NCBI GenBank assembly: GCA_016722065.1
Contig: JADKGX010000002.1
Coordinates: forward strand, 496,001-560,000
Reading direction: 5' to 3'
DNA: 64,000 bases
DNA from: Planctomycetota bacterium
Lineage (GTDB): Bacteria; Planctomycetota; UBA8742; UBA2392
Position numbers and translations under genes: made by a program. Shown piece by piece: positions 37,064-44,836 of this stretch. Within the stretch, counting starts at the first letter, position 1, and each line of letters begins with the position of its first letter. Below the pieces are notes generated by a model. It made no database searches. It was not told where the DNA came from and was given only the letters and a program-made list of their open reading frames with translations.

Positions 37064-38581
37064 CTACGCCTCCACTGCCGCCCCGTCGCGTTGCAACACC
37101 CAGCGGTTGGCCATGCTGATGCCGCTTAGGGCTGCGCCGATGATGCCTAGAAACCCCTGGTCCGTGCCGATGATGTACAGGCCGTCTATTCCCGTCTGGC
37201 CGGTGCGCAGTTTGCGCGGGCTACCGTACACCGCGCCTGCTTCGTGACCGGTGTAGTGCCGGATCGTGCGCGGCGTGAACATGTCCACCAGCTTCACGTG
37301 CGAACGGAAATCAGCAATGTGCCCGAGCACGTCAGCGCAACTTTGCTCGTACCAGCGCTGTTTGGCGGCGTAGTAGTCGCGTAGCGCAGGCGCCTCGCCT
37401 GCACAGGCCGTGGGCGCCTCGCCCACGGCTGGCGCGGGCAAGGTGCCCGCGCCCGTTGCAGGCTGGGAGCCTGCGCTACGGGCCTTTGCGATCCAGCGAT
37501 CAAAGTTCGCGATGTTGGTGATGCGCAGCAGGTGATCTTTCGGCTCCTGCGGCAAACTAAAATTGCCGGGCATGCAGATGACGCCGCTGGAAGTGTCCAC
37601 GTCGTCCTGCGGCTGCTCGTAGGCGAAGCGCTGCCTGTTGCTGAAGAAGATGATCGTTTCCTCAATGCCAAGTTCTCGCGCCGGCTTGTCCAGTACGCTG
37701 ATCGTTTCGGTGAATGAGAGTTTGCCCACTGGTGCCGTGGGCGGGGCGCCCACGGCCTGTGCAGGCTGGGAGCCTGCGCTACACAGCCGACTGGTCTCCA
37801 CCAGCCCCGCCGACGACAGCACGGCTTCGGCGGTCAACTGCTCGCCGTTTTCGAGTTCAATTCCTGCTGCCCGGCCGTTGCTGTTCAAGATGCGCGCCAC
37901 ACCCGCCTTCAGGCGCAACTCACCCCCGGCCTTGCGATAGCGATCGATCAACAGCTTCAGCACGTGGCGCACGCCTTGTTGCGGCCTTGCGAAGCCTTCA
38001 AAGAAGATGCTTTTGAACATGACTACGAACTGGTCCCAATCCATGTCGTGTTCACGCGCGCTGCCGTAGAACATCAGCGGGCAGAAGATCATGTCTTCAA
38101 GCAATGGCTCGGTGATGAACCGGCGCACAACCGGCCGGGCATCCTGTTGCGGTGCGTCGAGATCAAGCTCGTTGAACTCGCGCACGGCCTTAGCCAGCTT
38201 GTCGAAGCCGTCAACTTGATGCGGAAAGGCCCGGGCGACCTCATCGCGCAGCAGGTTGAAATCATTGCTGAACTTGAGCTTTTCGCCCGGAAAACTGACC
38301 GACGAGAAACCCTGTTGATGCAGGTCCAGCTCATCGTGGCGGATGCGCAGTTGCTTCAGCAATCGTGACAACGGCAGGCCGCGAGCACCCTTGACGGCGT
38401 AGTTCGTCATCGCGTGCAGGCCGACATCAAACTGGTGGCCCTTGTACTGATAGAACGAGTTCAGCCCGCCCCAGACGTAGTGGCGCTCCAGAACGACAAC
38501 TTTTTTGTCGAACATGGCCAGCCGAATGCCCGCAGCAAGCCCGGACATACCAGCGCCGATGATGATGGCGTCGTAGTGCAT
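37064..38581 (-). CDS. CrtI-like FAD oxidoreductase (copy A) with two in-frame REP inserts
   Basis: The 505-aa enzyme has FAD motif AIIIGAGMSGLAAGIRLA at the N-terminus and the DGLYIIGTDQGFLGIIGA cofactor contact at the C-terminus. It is a phytoene-desaturase-like oxidoreductase, paralogous in fold to copy B. Residues about 268-284 (SAGSQPAQAVGAPPTAP) and 369-401 (SAGSQPATGAGT...) are encoded by REP-like palindromes inserted at 37732-37782 and 37381-37479. They keep frame and look like surface loops. It starts 11 bp from the 99-bp palindrome that separates it from the ACP gene. Confidence 0.8.
   Translation of the reverse strand: MHYDAIIIGAGMSGLAAGIRLAMFDKKVVVLERHYVWGGLNSFYQYKGHQFDVGLHAMTNYAVKGARGLPLSRLLKQLRIRHDELDLHQQGFSSVSFPGEKLKFSNDFNLLRDEVARAFPHQVDGFDKLAKAVREFNELDLDAPQQDARPVVRRFITEPLLEDMIFCPLMFYGSAREHDMDWDQFVVMFKSIFFEGFARPQQGVRHVLKLLIDRYRKAGGELRLKAGVARILNSNGRAAGIELENGEQLTAEAVLSSAGLVETSRLCSAGSQPAQAVGAPPTAPVGKLSFTETISVLDKPARELGIEETIIFFSNRQRFAYEQPQDDVDTSSGVICMPGNFSLPQEPKDHLLRITNIANFDRWIAKARSAGSQPATGAGTLPAPAVGEAPTACAGEAPALRDYYAAKQRWYEQSCADVLGHIADFRSHVKLVDMFTPRTIRHYTGHEAGAVYGSPRKLRTGQTGIDGLYIIGTDQGFLGIIGAALSGISMANRWVLQRDGAAVEA
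37381..37479. repeat. 99-bp REP-like double element inside CrtI-like A
   Basis: Begins GTAGCGC and ends GCGCTAC (inverted ends). Four hairpins follow: GCAGGCG/CGCCTGC, GCCGTGGGCG/CGCCCACGGC, GGCGCGGGCA/TGCCCGCGCC and GCAGGCT/AGCCTGC. It is exactly 33 codons long, read in frame. Confidence 0.9.
37732..37782 (-). repeat. 51-bp REP-like unit inside CrtI-like A
   Basis: Same unit and orientation as the left flank of the RAYT, with two perfect hairpins and GTAGCGC on the minus strand. It is read in frame as SAGSQPAQAVGAPPTAP. Confidence 0.9.
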
Positions 38582-38591
38582 GCGTTGTTCC

Positions 38592-38690
38592 GTAGCGCAG
38601 CCGCCTCGGCTGAACCGGGCGCGGGCACCTTGCCCGCGCCAGCCGTGGGCGAGCCGCCCACGGCCTGTGCAGGCCAGGGGCCTGCGCTAC
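38592..38690. repeat. 99-bp REP-like double element between ACP and CrtI-like A
   Basis: Ends GTAGCGC and GCGCTAC, with hairpins CAGCCG/CGGCTG, GGCGCGGGCA/TGCCCGCGCC, GCCGTGGGCG/CGCCCACGGC and GCAGGCC/GGCCTGC. Its terminal GTAG contains the TAG stop codon of the ACP gene (38687-38689). Same length as the coding copy at 37381. Confidence 0.9.
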
Positions 38691-38950
38691 GACACCAGCT
38701 GCTTCCCGGCCATCTTCCCGCGCAAGTAGTTCACGCAGGAATCCAGCGACGCCAGTTCCATGTAATCGGTGTCTGGAACGTGCACGCCGTAGCGTTTGCG
38801 CAGTTCCATCACGATGTCCAAGAAATCCATCGAGTCGAGGTCCATCTGCTCGCGCAGACGTATTGCCGGGTCGATGTTGCTGGTGTCTTCATCGGGCGCG
38901 ATGTCGCTGATGATGCCGATGATGGCCTGTTTGATCTGTTCGTCGGTCAT
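38687..38950 (-). CDS. Acyl carrier protein
   Basis: The 87-aa carrier protein has the phosphopantetheine Ser in DLDSMDFLD (S40) and four helices. It carries the growing acyl chain for the adjacent ketosynthase, dehydratase and reductase. It is likely dedicated to this cluster, since no fabD or fabG is beside it. The TAG stop comes from the end of a REP-like element, so the original C-terminus may have changed. The gene follows the ketosynthase after an inverted repeat region. Confidence 0.9.
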   Translation of the reverse strand: MTDEQIKQAIIGIISDIAPDEDTSNIDPAIRLREQMDLDSMDFLDIVMELRKRYGVHVPDTDYMELASLDSCVNYLRGKMAGKQLVS

Positions 38951-39060
38951 GGTTCTTCCTTGCTTGAACTGCGTTTTGGGTTCTGGGTTTTGGGTTTTGG
39001 GAAACTGCTTTCGGTCAGGGCTTTTCCCCTAAACCGAAAACCCAAAACCCTAAACCGCCT
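38951..39060. repeat. Inverted repeat of GGGTTTT units between KS and ACP
   Basis: The + strand has four G-triplets with 4-nt spacers at 38978-39001. The complementary arm lies at 39034-39053, about 17 of 20 positions pairing, with a loop of about 30 nt. The four-triplet array fits a G-quadruplex pattern on the template strand. The mRNA could instead fold a long hairpin. No gene is seen in the 110 bp. Confidence 0.6.
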
Positions 39061-40296
39061 CTACACAAACTTTCTCACAACTACGGCGCTGTTGATGCCC
39101 AGCATGCCGAAGCTCATGTTCATGATTGTTTCCACCTTGGGCACTTTGCGTGGCTCGTTGATCACCAGCCCGCGCACAGCACATTGCGGGTCAAGCTCAT
39201 CGATGTTGATCGTCGGGTGCACCACGTTGTCTTCAAAGCTGGGCAGGTTGCCGGCCAGTTCGAGGCTGCCTGCCGCACCCATGGCGTGGCCGATGAAACT
39301 TTTGGTGTTGTTGACGTTGACACCGGCAAAGTCGCCAAACACGGCGTTTACAGCCGCGGCTTCCATTTCGTCGCCCATGTTTGTGCCCGTGGCATGGGTG
39401 TTGACGATGTGCACTTCGCCAGGCGCGATGCCAGCCTTCTTGAGTGCGCCGCGCATACACTGGGCCTGGCGTTCACTGTTTGGCAGCACGTAGTCGGTGC
39501 TGTCGCTGTTGACGTGCCAGCCCACAACCTCGGCATAAATCTTTGCGCCGCGTTTGCGCGCGTCTTGGAGCCTTTCCACGGTGAACAGCGCGCCGCCTTC
39601 CGCCACGACAATGCCGTTGCGGGCCTTGTCGAAGGGGCGGCTGGCCTTGGCGGGGTCTTCATGGTGGGCCAGTGCCGTCTGCTGCTTGAACCCGGCAAAG
39701 ATGCCGAACGTGTGAATGCTTTCGCTGACACCGCCGCCGAACGCAAGATCGACTTCATGCAGTTGCAGCATCTGGCAGGCGTGAATCAGGCCCAGATTGC
39801 CTGCCGCGCAGGCCGCGCCAATGGCATAGGCCGGGCCGGTGATGCCCAGGTTCAGAGTAACTTCGCCCGCCGGGTTGTTGGCCACGGTGCGGGGGTTGTG
39901 GTGGTGGGTCCAGAAATCGAGGTTGTAGTTGTGCTTGCTGACTTCAAAGATCTCGGTTTCCGTTTCAACGTTGCCGTGCTCGGTGGTGCCGACGTAAACG
40001 CCGACACGCGATTTATCAAGTTCAGGCCAGTTCCAGCCTGCGTCGCGCAGGGCTTCATTGGCGCAATACACCGCGATGCTGCCGGCGCGAGTGCCGCGAC
40101 GGATGTCTTTGCGCTTTTGATAGCGCGTTGCATCAAAGTTGCAGATGCCCGCCAGTGTCTTGCCGAAGTACCGAATCTCCCAGGGCTGCACACCGGATTT
40201 GCCGGTCAGCAGCGCGTTGCGGAACTCGGACAGGCTGTTGCCATTGGGGGCCGTCAGACCAACGCCTGTAATGACCACGCGTGAAGGACTAGACAT
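39061..40296 (-). CDS. Beta-ketoacyl-ACP synthase (KAS II/FabF-like)
   Basis: The 411-aa ketosynthase has the catalytic Cys in GAACAAGN (C163), and the two His in NTHATGTN (H301) and SFIGHAMG (H337). It would condense acyl-ACP with malonyl-ACP. The start overlaps the regulator gene by 8 bp. Divergence in the active-site surroundings from classic FabF suggests a specialised elongation enzyme, probably paired with the nearby ACP. It shares the operon with two CrtI-like oxidoreductases, a dehydratase and a reductase. Confidence 0.9.
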   Translation of the reverse strand: MSSPSRVVITGVGLTAPNGNSLSEFRNALLTGKSGVQPWEIRYFGKTLAGICNFDATRYQKRKDIRRGTRAGSIAVYCANEALRDAGWNWPELDKSRVGVYVGTTEHGNVETETEIFEVSKHNYNLDFWTHHHNPRTVANNPAGEVTLNLGITGPAYAIGAACAAGNLGLIHACQMLQLHEVDLAFGGGVSESIHTFGIFAGFKQQTALAHHEDPAKASRPFDKARNGIVVAEGGALFTVERLQDARKRGAKIYAEVVGWHVNSDSTDYVLPNSERQAQCMRGALKKAGIAPGEVHIVNTHATGTNMGDEMEAAAVNAVFGDFAGVNVNNTKSFIGHAMGAAGSLELAGNLPSFEDNVVHPTINIDELDPQCAVRGLVINEPRKVPKVETIMNMSFGMLGINSAVVVRKFV

Positions 40297-40897
40297 GGGC
40301 GTCCTCCTTCAGCGCCGCTGTCTTGCGCGCCGCGCGGCCGTTACGAATCTTGGACAGTTCTCCAGGCACCTTCATGCCAATGGCGGTCATGCGGCGAATC
40401 ACGCGCGCCAGACGCGAATCGGTGTCATTGGGAATGGCTGAACTGGCCGCGACAAAGAACTGAATCGTGCTTTCGGCAATCTCGCTGGTCGTGACGATGC
40501 TTTGCAGGGTGCGCACGCGAGTGTCATTGGCGCCGTATTGCTCGGTCACGTACTTCAGGGCGCTGCGGGCGTTATCCTTGAAATTCTGCACGGCCAGTTG
40601 TTCGCGGCGCCGCAGCACTGTCGTGACGATGCTCATGGTGTCGCTGACGGCCGTGTGCATCTGGCAGCGGTGTTCGCTGGAAAACTCGCTGTTCACTGCA
40701 CCCCATTCCTTGAGTTCGTTCAGACATTCGCTGACGCTGCCGGCGCTCATATCCAGTTCGCGCGCAATTTCTGCTGCGCTCATGGACCGGCCACCAAGGG
40801 CCAGCAGCCCCCACAGCCGCCCCAGGCGCGACTTAAAGCCGATAGCATTGAAGAACGTTTCAAACGTGTTCAGGTGATCGCGAAGGACTTCATCCAT
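40289..40897 (-). CDS. GbsR/MarR-like transcriptional regulator
   Basis: The 202-aa protein has a winged-helix region (MSAAEIARELDMSAGSVSECLNELKEWG, about 38-70), then helical dimerisation segments. This is the layout of GbsR/MarR-type repressors. As the first gene of the KS operon and overlapping the ketosynthase by 8 bp, it likely regulates that operon in response to a lipid or other small ligand. No ligand can be read from the sequence. Confidence 0.75.
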   Translation of the reverse strand: MDEVLRDHLNTFETFFNAIGFKSRLGRLWGLLALGGRSMSAAEIARELDMSAGSVSECLNELKEWGAVNSEFSSEHRCQMHTAVSDTMSIVTTVLRRREQLAVQNFKDNARSALKYVTEQYGANDTRVRTLQSIVTTSEIAESTIQFFVAASSAIPNDTDSRLARVIRRMTAIGMKVPGELSKIRNGRAARKTAALKEDAHV

Positions 40898-40930
40898 GAT
40901 TTTGCTCCGTACGAAGTGCGAACTGCCTTG

Positions 40931-40960
40931 ATCCGCAGATGAACGCAGATGGACACAGAT
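40931..40960. repeat. Short imperfect 10-bp tandem repeat
   Basis: Three adjacent 10-mers (ATCCGCAGAT, GAACGCAGAT, GGACACAGAT) lie between the regulator and oleD. Related ATCTGTG-type words follow near 41000. The 114-bp gap holds nothing else recognisable. Confidence 0.6.
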
Positions 40961-41011
40961 CAGGCGCGCTCGCCGTGATCGGTTCTTTGTTCAACTGTGT
41001 GAATCTGTAAT

Positions 41012-42037
41012 TCATGTGTTTGCCGTTGCAGTGTTTTGCGCTTCCGCTTCCTGCCAGGCGCTTACTGCTTCCGCTCCGAAGTACTCATCCAATGCCCTGG
41101 CCCCCGCCCATTGCGGTGTGTAGTGCAAATCCTTGCGCGCGGCACTGATGTCGAACCAATGGTCGGTGGCAAGGTTTTCAGCTACGAATCGCGTCATCGG
41201 CGGCTCGCTGCTGAGGCCAAACACTTTCCACAGGAACTCAAGCACGGCGCCGGCCTTGCGGGCGGTGCTTGCGTTGACTTGGGCCGTGACTTCTGCAATG
41301 CCGGCGCGACGCAGCACGGTGTTGACCCACGGCCACAGGGCCACTGTTTCGCTGGCAATGAAGTAGGGTTTGCCTGCTGCGACCTCGAGGTGATCCAGCG
41401 CATCCAGGTGCGCCTGGGCCGCATCTTGCACGTGCGTGATGTCGACACGGTTGCGACCATCGCCGACCTGCTTGAGTTTGCCCGCCCGCGCGCGGTCCAG
41501 AACGCGCGGCAGCAGGTGCGGGTCGCCCTTGCCCCATATCAAATGCGGGCGCAAGGCCGTGGCCTGCAGACCACCCAGCCCGTTGGCGGCCAGCACTTCG
41601 CGTTCGGCAATCGCCTTGGTGCGGGCGTAGTGTGTCAGGTATCTGTCGGCATAGGGCGCAGACTCATTGGCGCCGCCGGACAACTGGCCACTGAACACTA
41701 CACTGGGCGTGCTGGTGTAAATCAACTTGTGCACGCCTTGCTGCTGGCAGGCCGCAAGCACGTTGCGCGTGGCGGTTACGTTGGCGGCAACGTACTCGGC
41801 GCGCTTGCCCCACACACCGGCCTTGGCGGCCACGTGAAAGACAACATCCTGGCCGGCAATGGCCCGCATGGTGGCTGCGCCATCGCACAGGTCAACGTCG
41901 ACGGCCTTGCCAATGTCCGCCATTGGCCTTGTGCTGGCGCGGCGGGAACAAACCGTGACGTCAAGGCCACGATCCACCAACAGCCGCGCAATGCGCGACC
42001 CCAGGAAACCCGCCCCACCTGTCACCAGTGCCTTCAC
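41012..42037 (-). CDS. oleD: OleD-like NAD(P)-dependent 2-alkyl-3-ketoacyl reductase
   Basis: OleD (341 aa, GTG start) reduces the beta-keto acid made by OleA to a beta-hydroxy acid. The extended SDR fold shows TGGAGFLGSRIARLL at the N-terminus and the catalytic Y-x3-K in YARTKAIAE. Its place beside OleA, OleB and OleC in one same-strand block supports the function. It is separated from oleC by about 100 bp and from the regulator by 114 bp. Confidence 0.88.
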   Translation of the reverse strand: MKALVTGGAGFLGSRIARLLVDRGLDVTVCSRRASTRPMADIGKAVDVDLCDGAATMRAIAGQDVVFHVAAKAGVWGKRAEYVAANVTATRNVLAACQQQGVHKLIYTSTPSVVFSGQLSGGANESAPYADRYLTHYARTKAIAEREVLAANGLGGLQATALRPHLIWGKGDPHLLPRVLDRARAGKLKQVGDGRNRVDITHVQDAAQAHLDALDHLEVAAGKPYFIASETVALWPWVNTVLRRAGIAEVTAQVNASTARKAGAVLEFLWKVFGLSSEPPMTRFVAENLATDHWFDISAARKDLHYTPQWAGARALDEYFGAEAVSAWQEAEAQNTATANT

Positions 42038-42143
42038 GGGCGACCTCCGGCCATGGAATGAACACTGAACAAGGAAGAAAGAGAATTGGCGACCGCGCCT
42101 TGCGGTCTATCGAGATGCACCTTTGCCTGTTTCAGTTGATTGT

Positions 42144-43871
42144 TCATTGTTCACTGCCACTTGATCGTTGCGCCGCAGCCCATTTCGCAAGGGCCTCGCG
42201 GTCGATCTTTGCGTTGTGGCGTGCATCGACGGGCAGCGCGGCGTGAAACAGCACGCGCTTGACTTGACGTGTCAAGGCATGTGCCTGTGCAATCTGCAGC
42301 AACTCGGTTTCGATGCGCTGCTTCAGGTCTGCGCCGGGCGGCAGGCCGCCGTGCAGTTCAACCACAACTACGGCTTGTTGCGCACCTTTGTCGCCAAGGC
42401 CGACCAGCGCACAGCGGCTGACGGCTTGATGGTTCAGAAAGATGCCTTCGACCTGTTCGGGGTACAGCGGGCCTTGCGCTGTCCACACCGTGTGCGAAAC
42501 CCGCCCGCAGTACCACAAGCGGCCTTTTCCATCCAGGTAGCCGGTGTCGCCCATGCGGTGCCACAGCGCCGACGGCGCTTTGCTTACGGTGCGTGAATGG
42601 CCATCGGCTGCGTCGACACGAATCTTGCTGCGCATGTCAGCGTCGTAGTTCATGAAGTACTGGCGCGTTGTCACGGCGCTGTGCACCAGAATCTCGCCCA
42701 CTTCACCGGGTGCGCAATCGACTACATCGTCGATCGAAGCGATCGGACCCTCCACAGCATGCACGATCCTGGTGTTGACCCCTGGCAGCGGCGCGCCCAC
42801 GCACACCCCGGCACCGTCGCTGGTTGCAAAGCACGTGTCGCCCAGAACCTCGGTGGCCGAAATGCTGGCAAAGGGCAGACTCTCCGTGGCACCGTAAGGC
42901 GTGAAAATCTCTCCGCCGGGTGCAAGCCGTGGCTTGAGTTGCGCCAGCGTTGCCACGGGCACGGCAGCGCCTGCAATCAGCACGCGCGCAAGTGTTTCCA
43001 GGCGCTGGTTGTTTGCCTCCAGCCATGGCCCGACTTTGCGCCAGATGGCGGGGCTGGCAAAGGCCATGGTGGCTTTGTGGTCGCGGATTGCAGCCACAAC
43101 TCGTGCCGGATCGGCAGCGCCGGGGCGCGCAAAATCAATGTCCGGCAGTACCACGGTCACGCCCATGGCAACGCTGAAAAGCGCAAACAGGGCAAAGCAG
43201 GCGCAATCCACTTCGCCAGCCGCAATGCCGTAGGTGTCGCGAATCATGCGAACCTGTTCGACAAATGCCCCGTGGTGGTAAACAACACCCTTGGGTGCGC
43301 CGGTGGCACCACTGGTGAACAAAATGGCCGCCATGTCGTCGGCGCAAGTTTGCGCGATGGTAGTTCCCGCCACCGATTGGGCCTGCAACTGTGCGAGACT
43401 TGGGCCGCTCCAAAGCCAGCGTCGCCCGACTGTGACGCGCTGATTGATGCTGCCAAAGGCCTTGCGATGGCGCAGGCTCAATGCATGTGCCAGAGGAATT
43501 CCAACCAGCGCATCAGGCTGGGCCTGGGCAATGCACTTGAGAAGGCTGGCCTTGCCCATGCCCGGGTCAATTACTACGGGCACGGCGCCAGCGCGAAACA
43601 TTGCGAACACACACACCACAAAATCAATGCCCGGGCGCACGGCAAGTACGGCCCGCGCCCCATTACATAGGCCCAAGCGCACCAACCCGTGGGCCACATT
43701 TTCGACGCGCTGGGCAAGTTCCCCAAACGTGATCTTGTTGCCAGTGCGCTGTTCAATCACCGCCGTTGCCAGCGGCCGCTGGCTGGCCTGCTCAACCACG
43801 AACTGGGCCACGTTGGCCAATGCCGGCGTTGCCAGTTGGCTTTCGGCAACGGCTTTTTCCGTCGCTTGCAT
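42144..43871 (-). CDS. oleC: OleC-like beta-lactone synthetase
   Basis: This AMP-forming ligase-fold enzyme (575 aa) activates the beta-hydroxy acid and cyclises it to a beta-lactone in olefin biosynthesis. The P-loop-like LFTSGATGAPKG and the adenylate-binding YGATESLPF are present, with C-terminal RVSHTVWTAQGPLYPEQVEGIF. The start ATG at 43871 overlaps the oleB stop as TGATG; the longer ORF start at 44048 would overlap oleB by about 180 bp. The family was once thought to be an ordinary AMP ligase. Confidence 0.88.
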   Translation of the reverse strand: MQATEKAVAESQLATPALANVAQFVVEQASQRPLATAVIEQRTGNKITFGELAQRVENVAHGLVRLGLCNGARAVLAVRPGIDFVVCVFAMFRAGAVPVVIDPGMGKASLLKCIAQAQPDALVGIPLAHALSLRHRKAFGSINQRVTVGRRWLWSGPSLAQLQAQSVAGTTIAQTCADDMAAILFTSGATGAPKGVVYHHGAFVEQVRMIRDTYGIAAGEVDCACFALFALFSVAMGVTVVLPDIDFARPGAADPARVVAAIRDHKATMAFASPAIWRKVGPWLEANNQRLETLARVLIAGAAVPVATLAQLKPRLAPGGEIFTPYGATESLPFASISATEVLGDTCFATSDGAGVCVGAPLPGVNTRIVHAVEGPIASIDDVVDCAPGEVGEILVHSAVTTRQYFMNYDADMRSKIRVDAADGHSRTVSKAPSALWHRMGDTGYLDGKGRLWYCGRVSHTVWTAQGPLYPEQVEGIFLNHQAVSRCALVGLGDKGAQQAVVVVELHGGLPPGADLKQRIETELLQIAQAHALTRQVKRVLFHAALPVDARHNAKIDREALAKWAAAQRSSGSEQ

Positions 43872-44836
43872 CACGGGCGCACCGCCATTTCTGCGCCCAT
43901 TGCGGCGGTCGTCGCCTCGGCGGCCAACGGGGTCGCGCGCAGAAACTCCTCCATGGCCTGCGTGATTTGTTCGTGCGCGTCTTCGGTTACAAAGTGCCCG
44001 GCGTCTGGGTACCAGCGTTCCCAGGCATGGGGAAAGCGCTTGACCCACTCTTGCAGGAATTCTTCCGTGAACACGTAGTCACGCCCGCCCCAGCACAACA
44101 ACACAGGCTTGCTGCGCAGCCGCGCCAGCCCGGCCTCAACCTGCACCAGGGTCTGAAAGCTGGGGTGCGAGGCGTCCATCGGAATGTCCTGCACAAAGCG
44201 CAGGTTGGCCACGCGCGAGCGCCAACTGCCATAAGGCGCCAGATACCCTGCGCGCACCTGCCGCCGCAGCGGCTTCTGGGCGCACGTTGCCAGCGCGCCG
44301 CGCACAAACGCGTTCAGGCCGCGAATCGCCAGTGCGCCAAATCCCGGTATGCGACACAGGGCAATGCTGGCTGGCATCAAATCACTGGGAAAGGCCGCCG
44401 TGTTGCACGCCACAATACGTGCAATGCGCTCCGGCACCTGGCCTGCCATGCCCGTGCCAATGGCCCCACCCCAGTCATGCACCACCAGCGTGATGTTGCG
44501 CAGGTCCAGTGCTTCGACCAGCGCGCGAAGATTGGCAATGTGCTGCGCCAAGGTGTACGGGTAGTCCTGGGGCTTGTCACTCAGGCCGCAGCCAATGTGG
44601 TCAATGGCCACACAGCGATGCGTGGCCGAAAAGTGCTTGATCAGGCGCCGCCACAGGAAACTCCAGGTCGGGTTGCCGTGCACAAACAGTAACGTGCCGT
44701 GCTCTGGACATCCCGTCGCCGCAGACGCCGGAGGTTTGGATTGCGGCCCGCAATCCACGTAATGCATCCGCACACCAGCCAGGTCGTGCCAGTGGCTGGC
44801 AAAGGGATACTCTTCTCGCCACAGGGGTTGACTCAC
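43871..44836 (-). CDS. oleB: OleB-like alpha/beta-hydrolase, beta-lactone decarboxylase
   Basis: OleB (321 aa) releases CO2 from the beta-lactone to give the internal alkene. The haloalkane-dehalogenase-like fold shows the oxyanion HGNPTWSFLWRR, the nucleophile Asp in VVHDWGGAIG, and a late catalytic His in GHFVTEDAHEQ. The start is GTG 44836, overlapping the oleA stop as GTGA; a longer ORF to 44860 is less likely. This close packing shows one operon with oleA and oleC. Confidence 0.88.
   Translation of the reverse strand: MSQPLWREEYPFASHWHDLAGVRMHYVDCGPQSKPPASAATGCPEHGTLLFVHGNPTWSFLWRRLIKHFSATHRCVAIDHIGCGLSDKPQDYPYTLAQHIANLRALVEALDLRNITLVVHDWGGAIGTGMAGQVPERIARIVACNTAAFPSDLMPASIALCRIPGFGALAIRGLNAFVRGALATCAQKPLRRQVRAGYLAPYGSWRSRVANLRFVQDIPMDASHPSFQTLVQVEAGLARLRSKPVLLCWGGRDYVFTEEFLQEWVKRFPHAWERWYPDAGHFVTEDAHEQITQAMEEFLRATPLAAEATTAAMGAEMAVRP

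Noticed and set aside
32790..38690. Palindromic repeat set as a CRISPR array
   Set aside because: Spacing is irregular (hundreds to thousands of bp), copies lie inside genes, and no spacers or cas genes exist. The GTAG start and RAYT point to REP elements.
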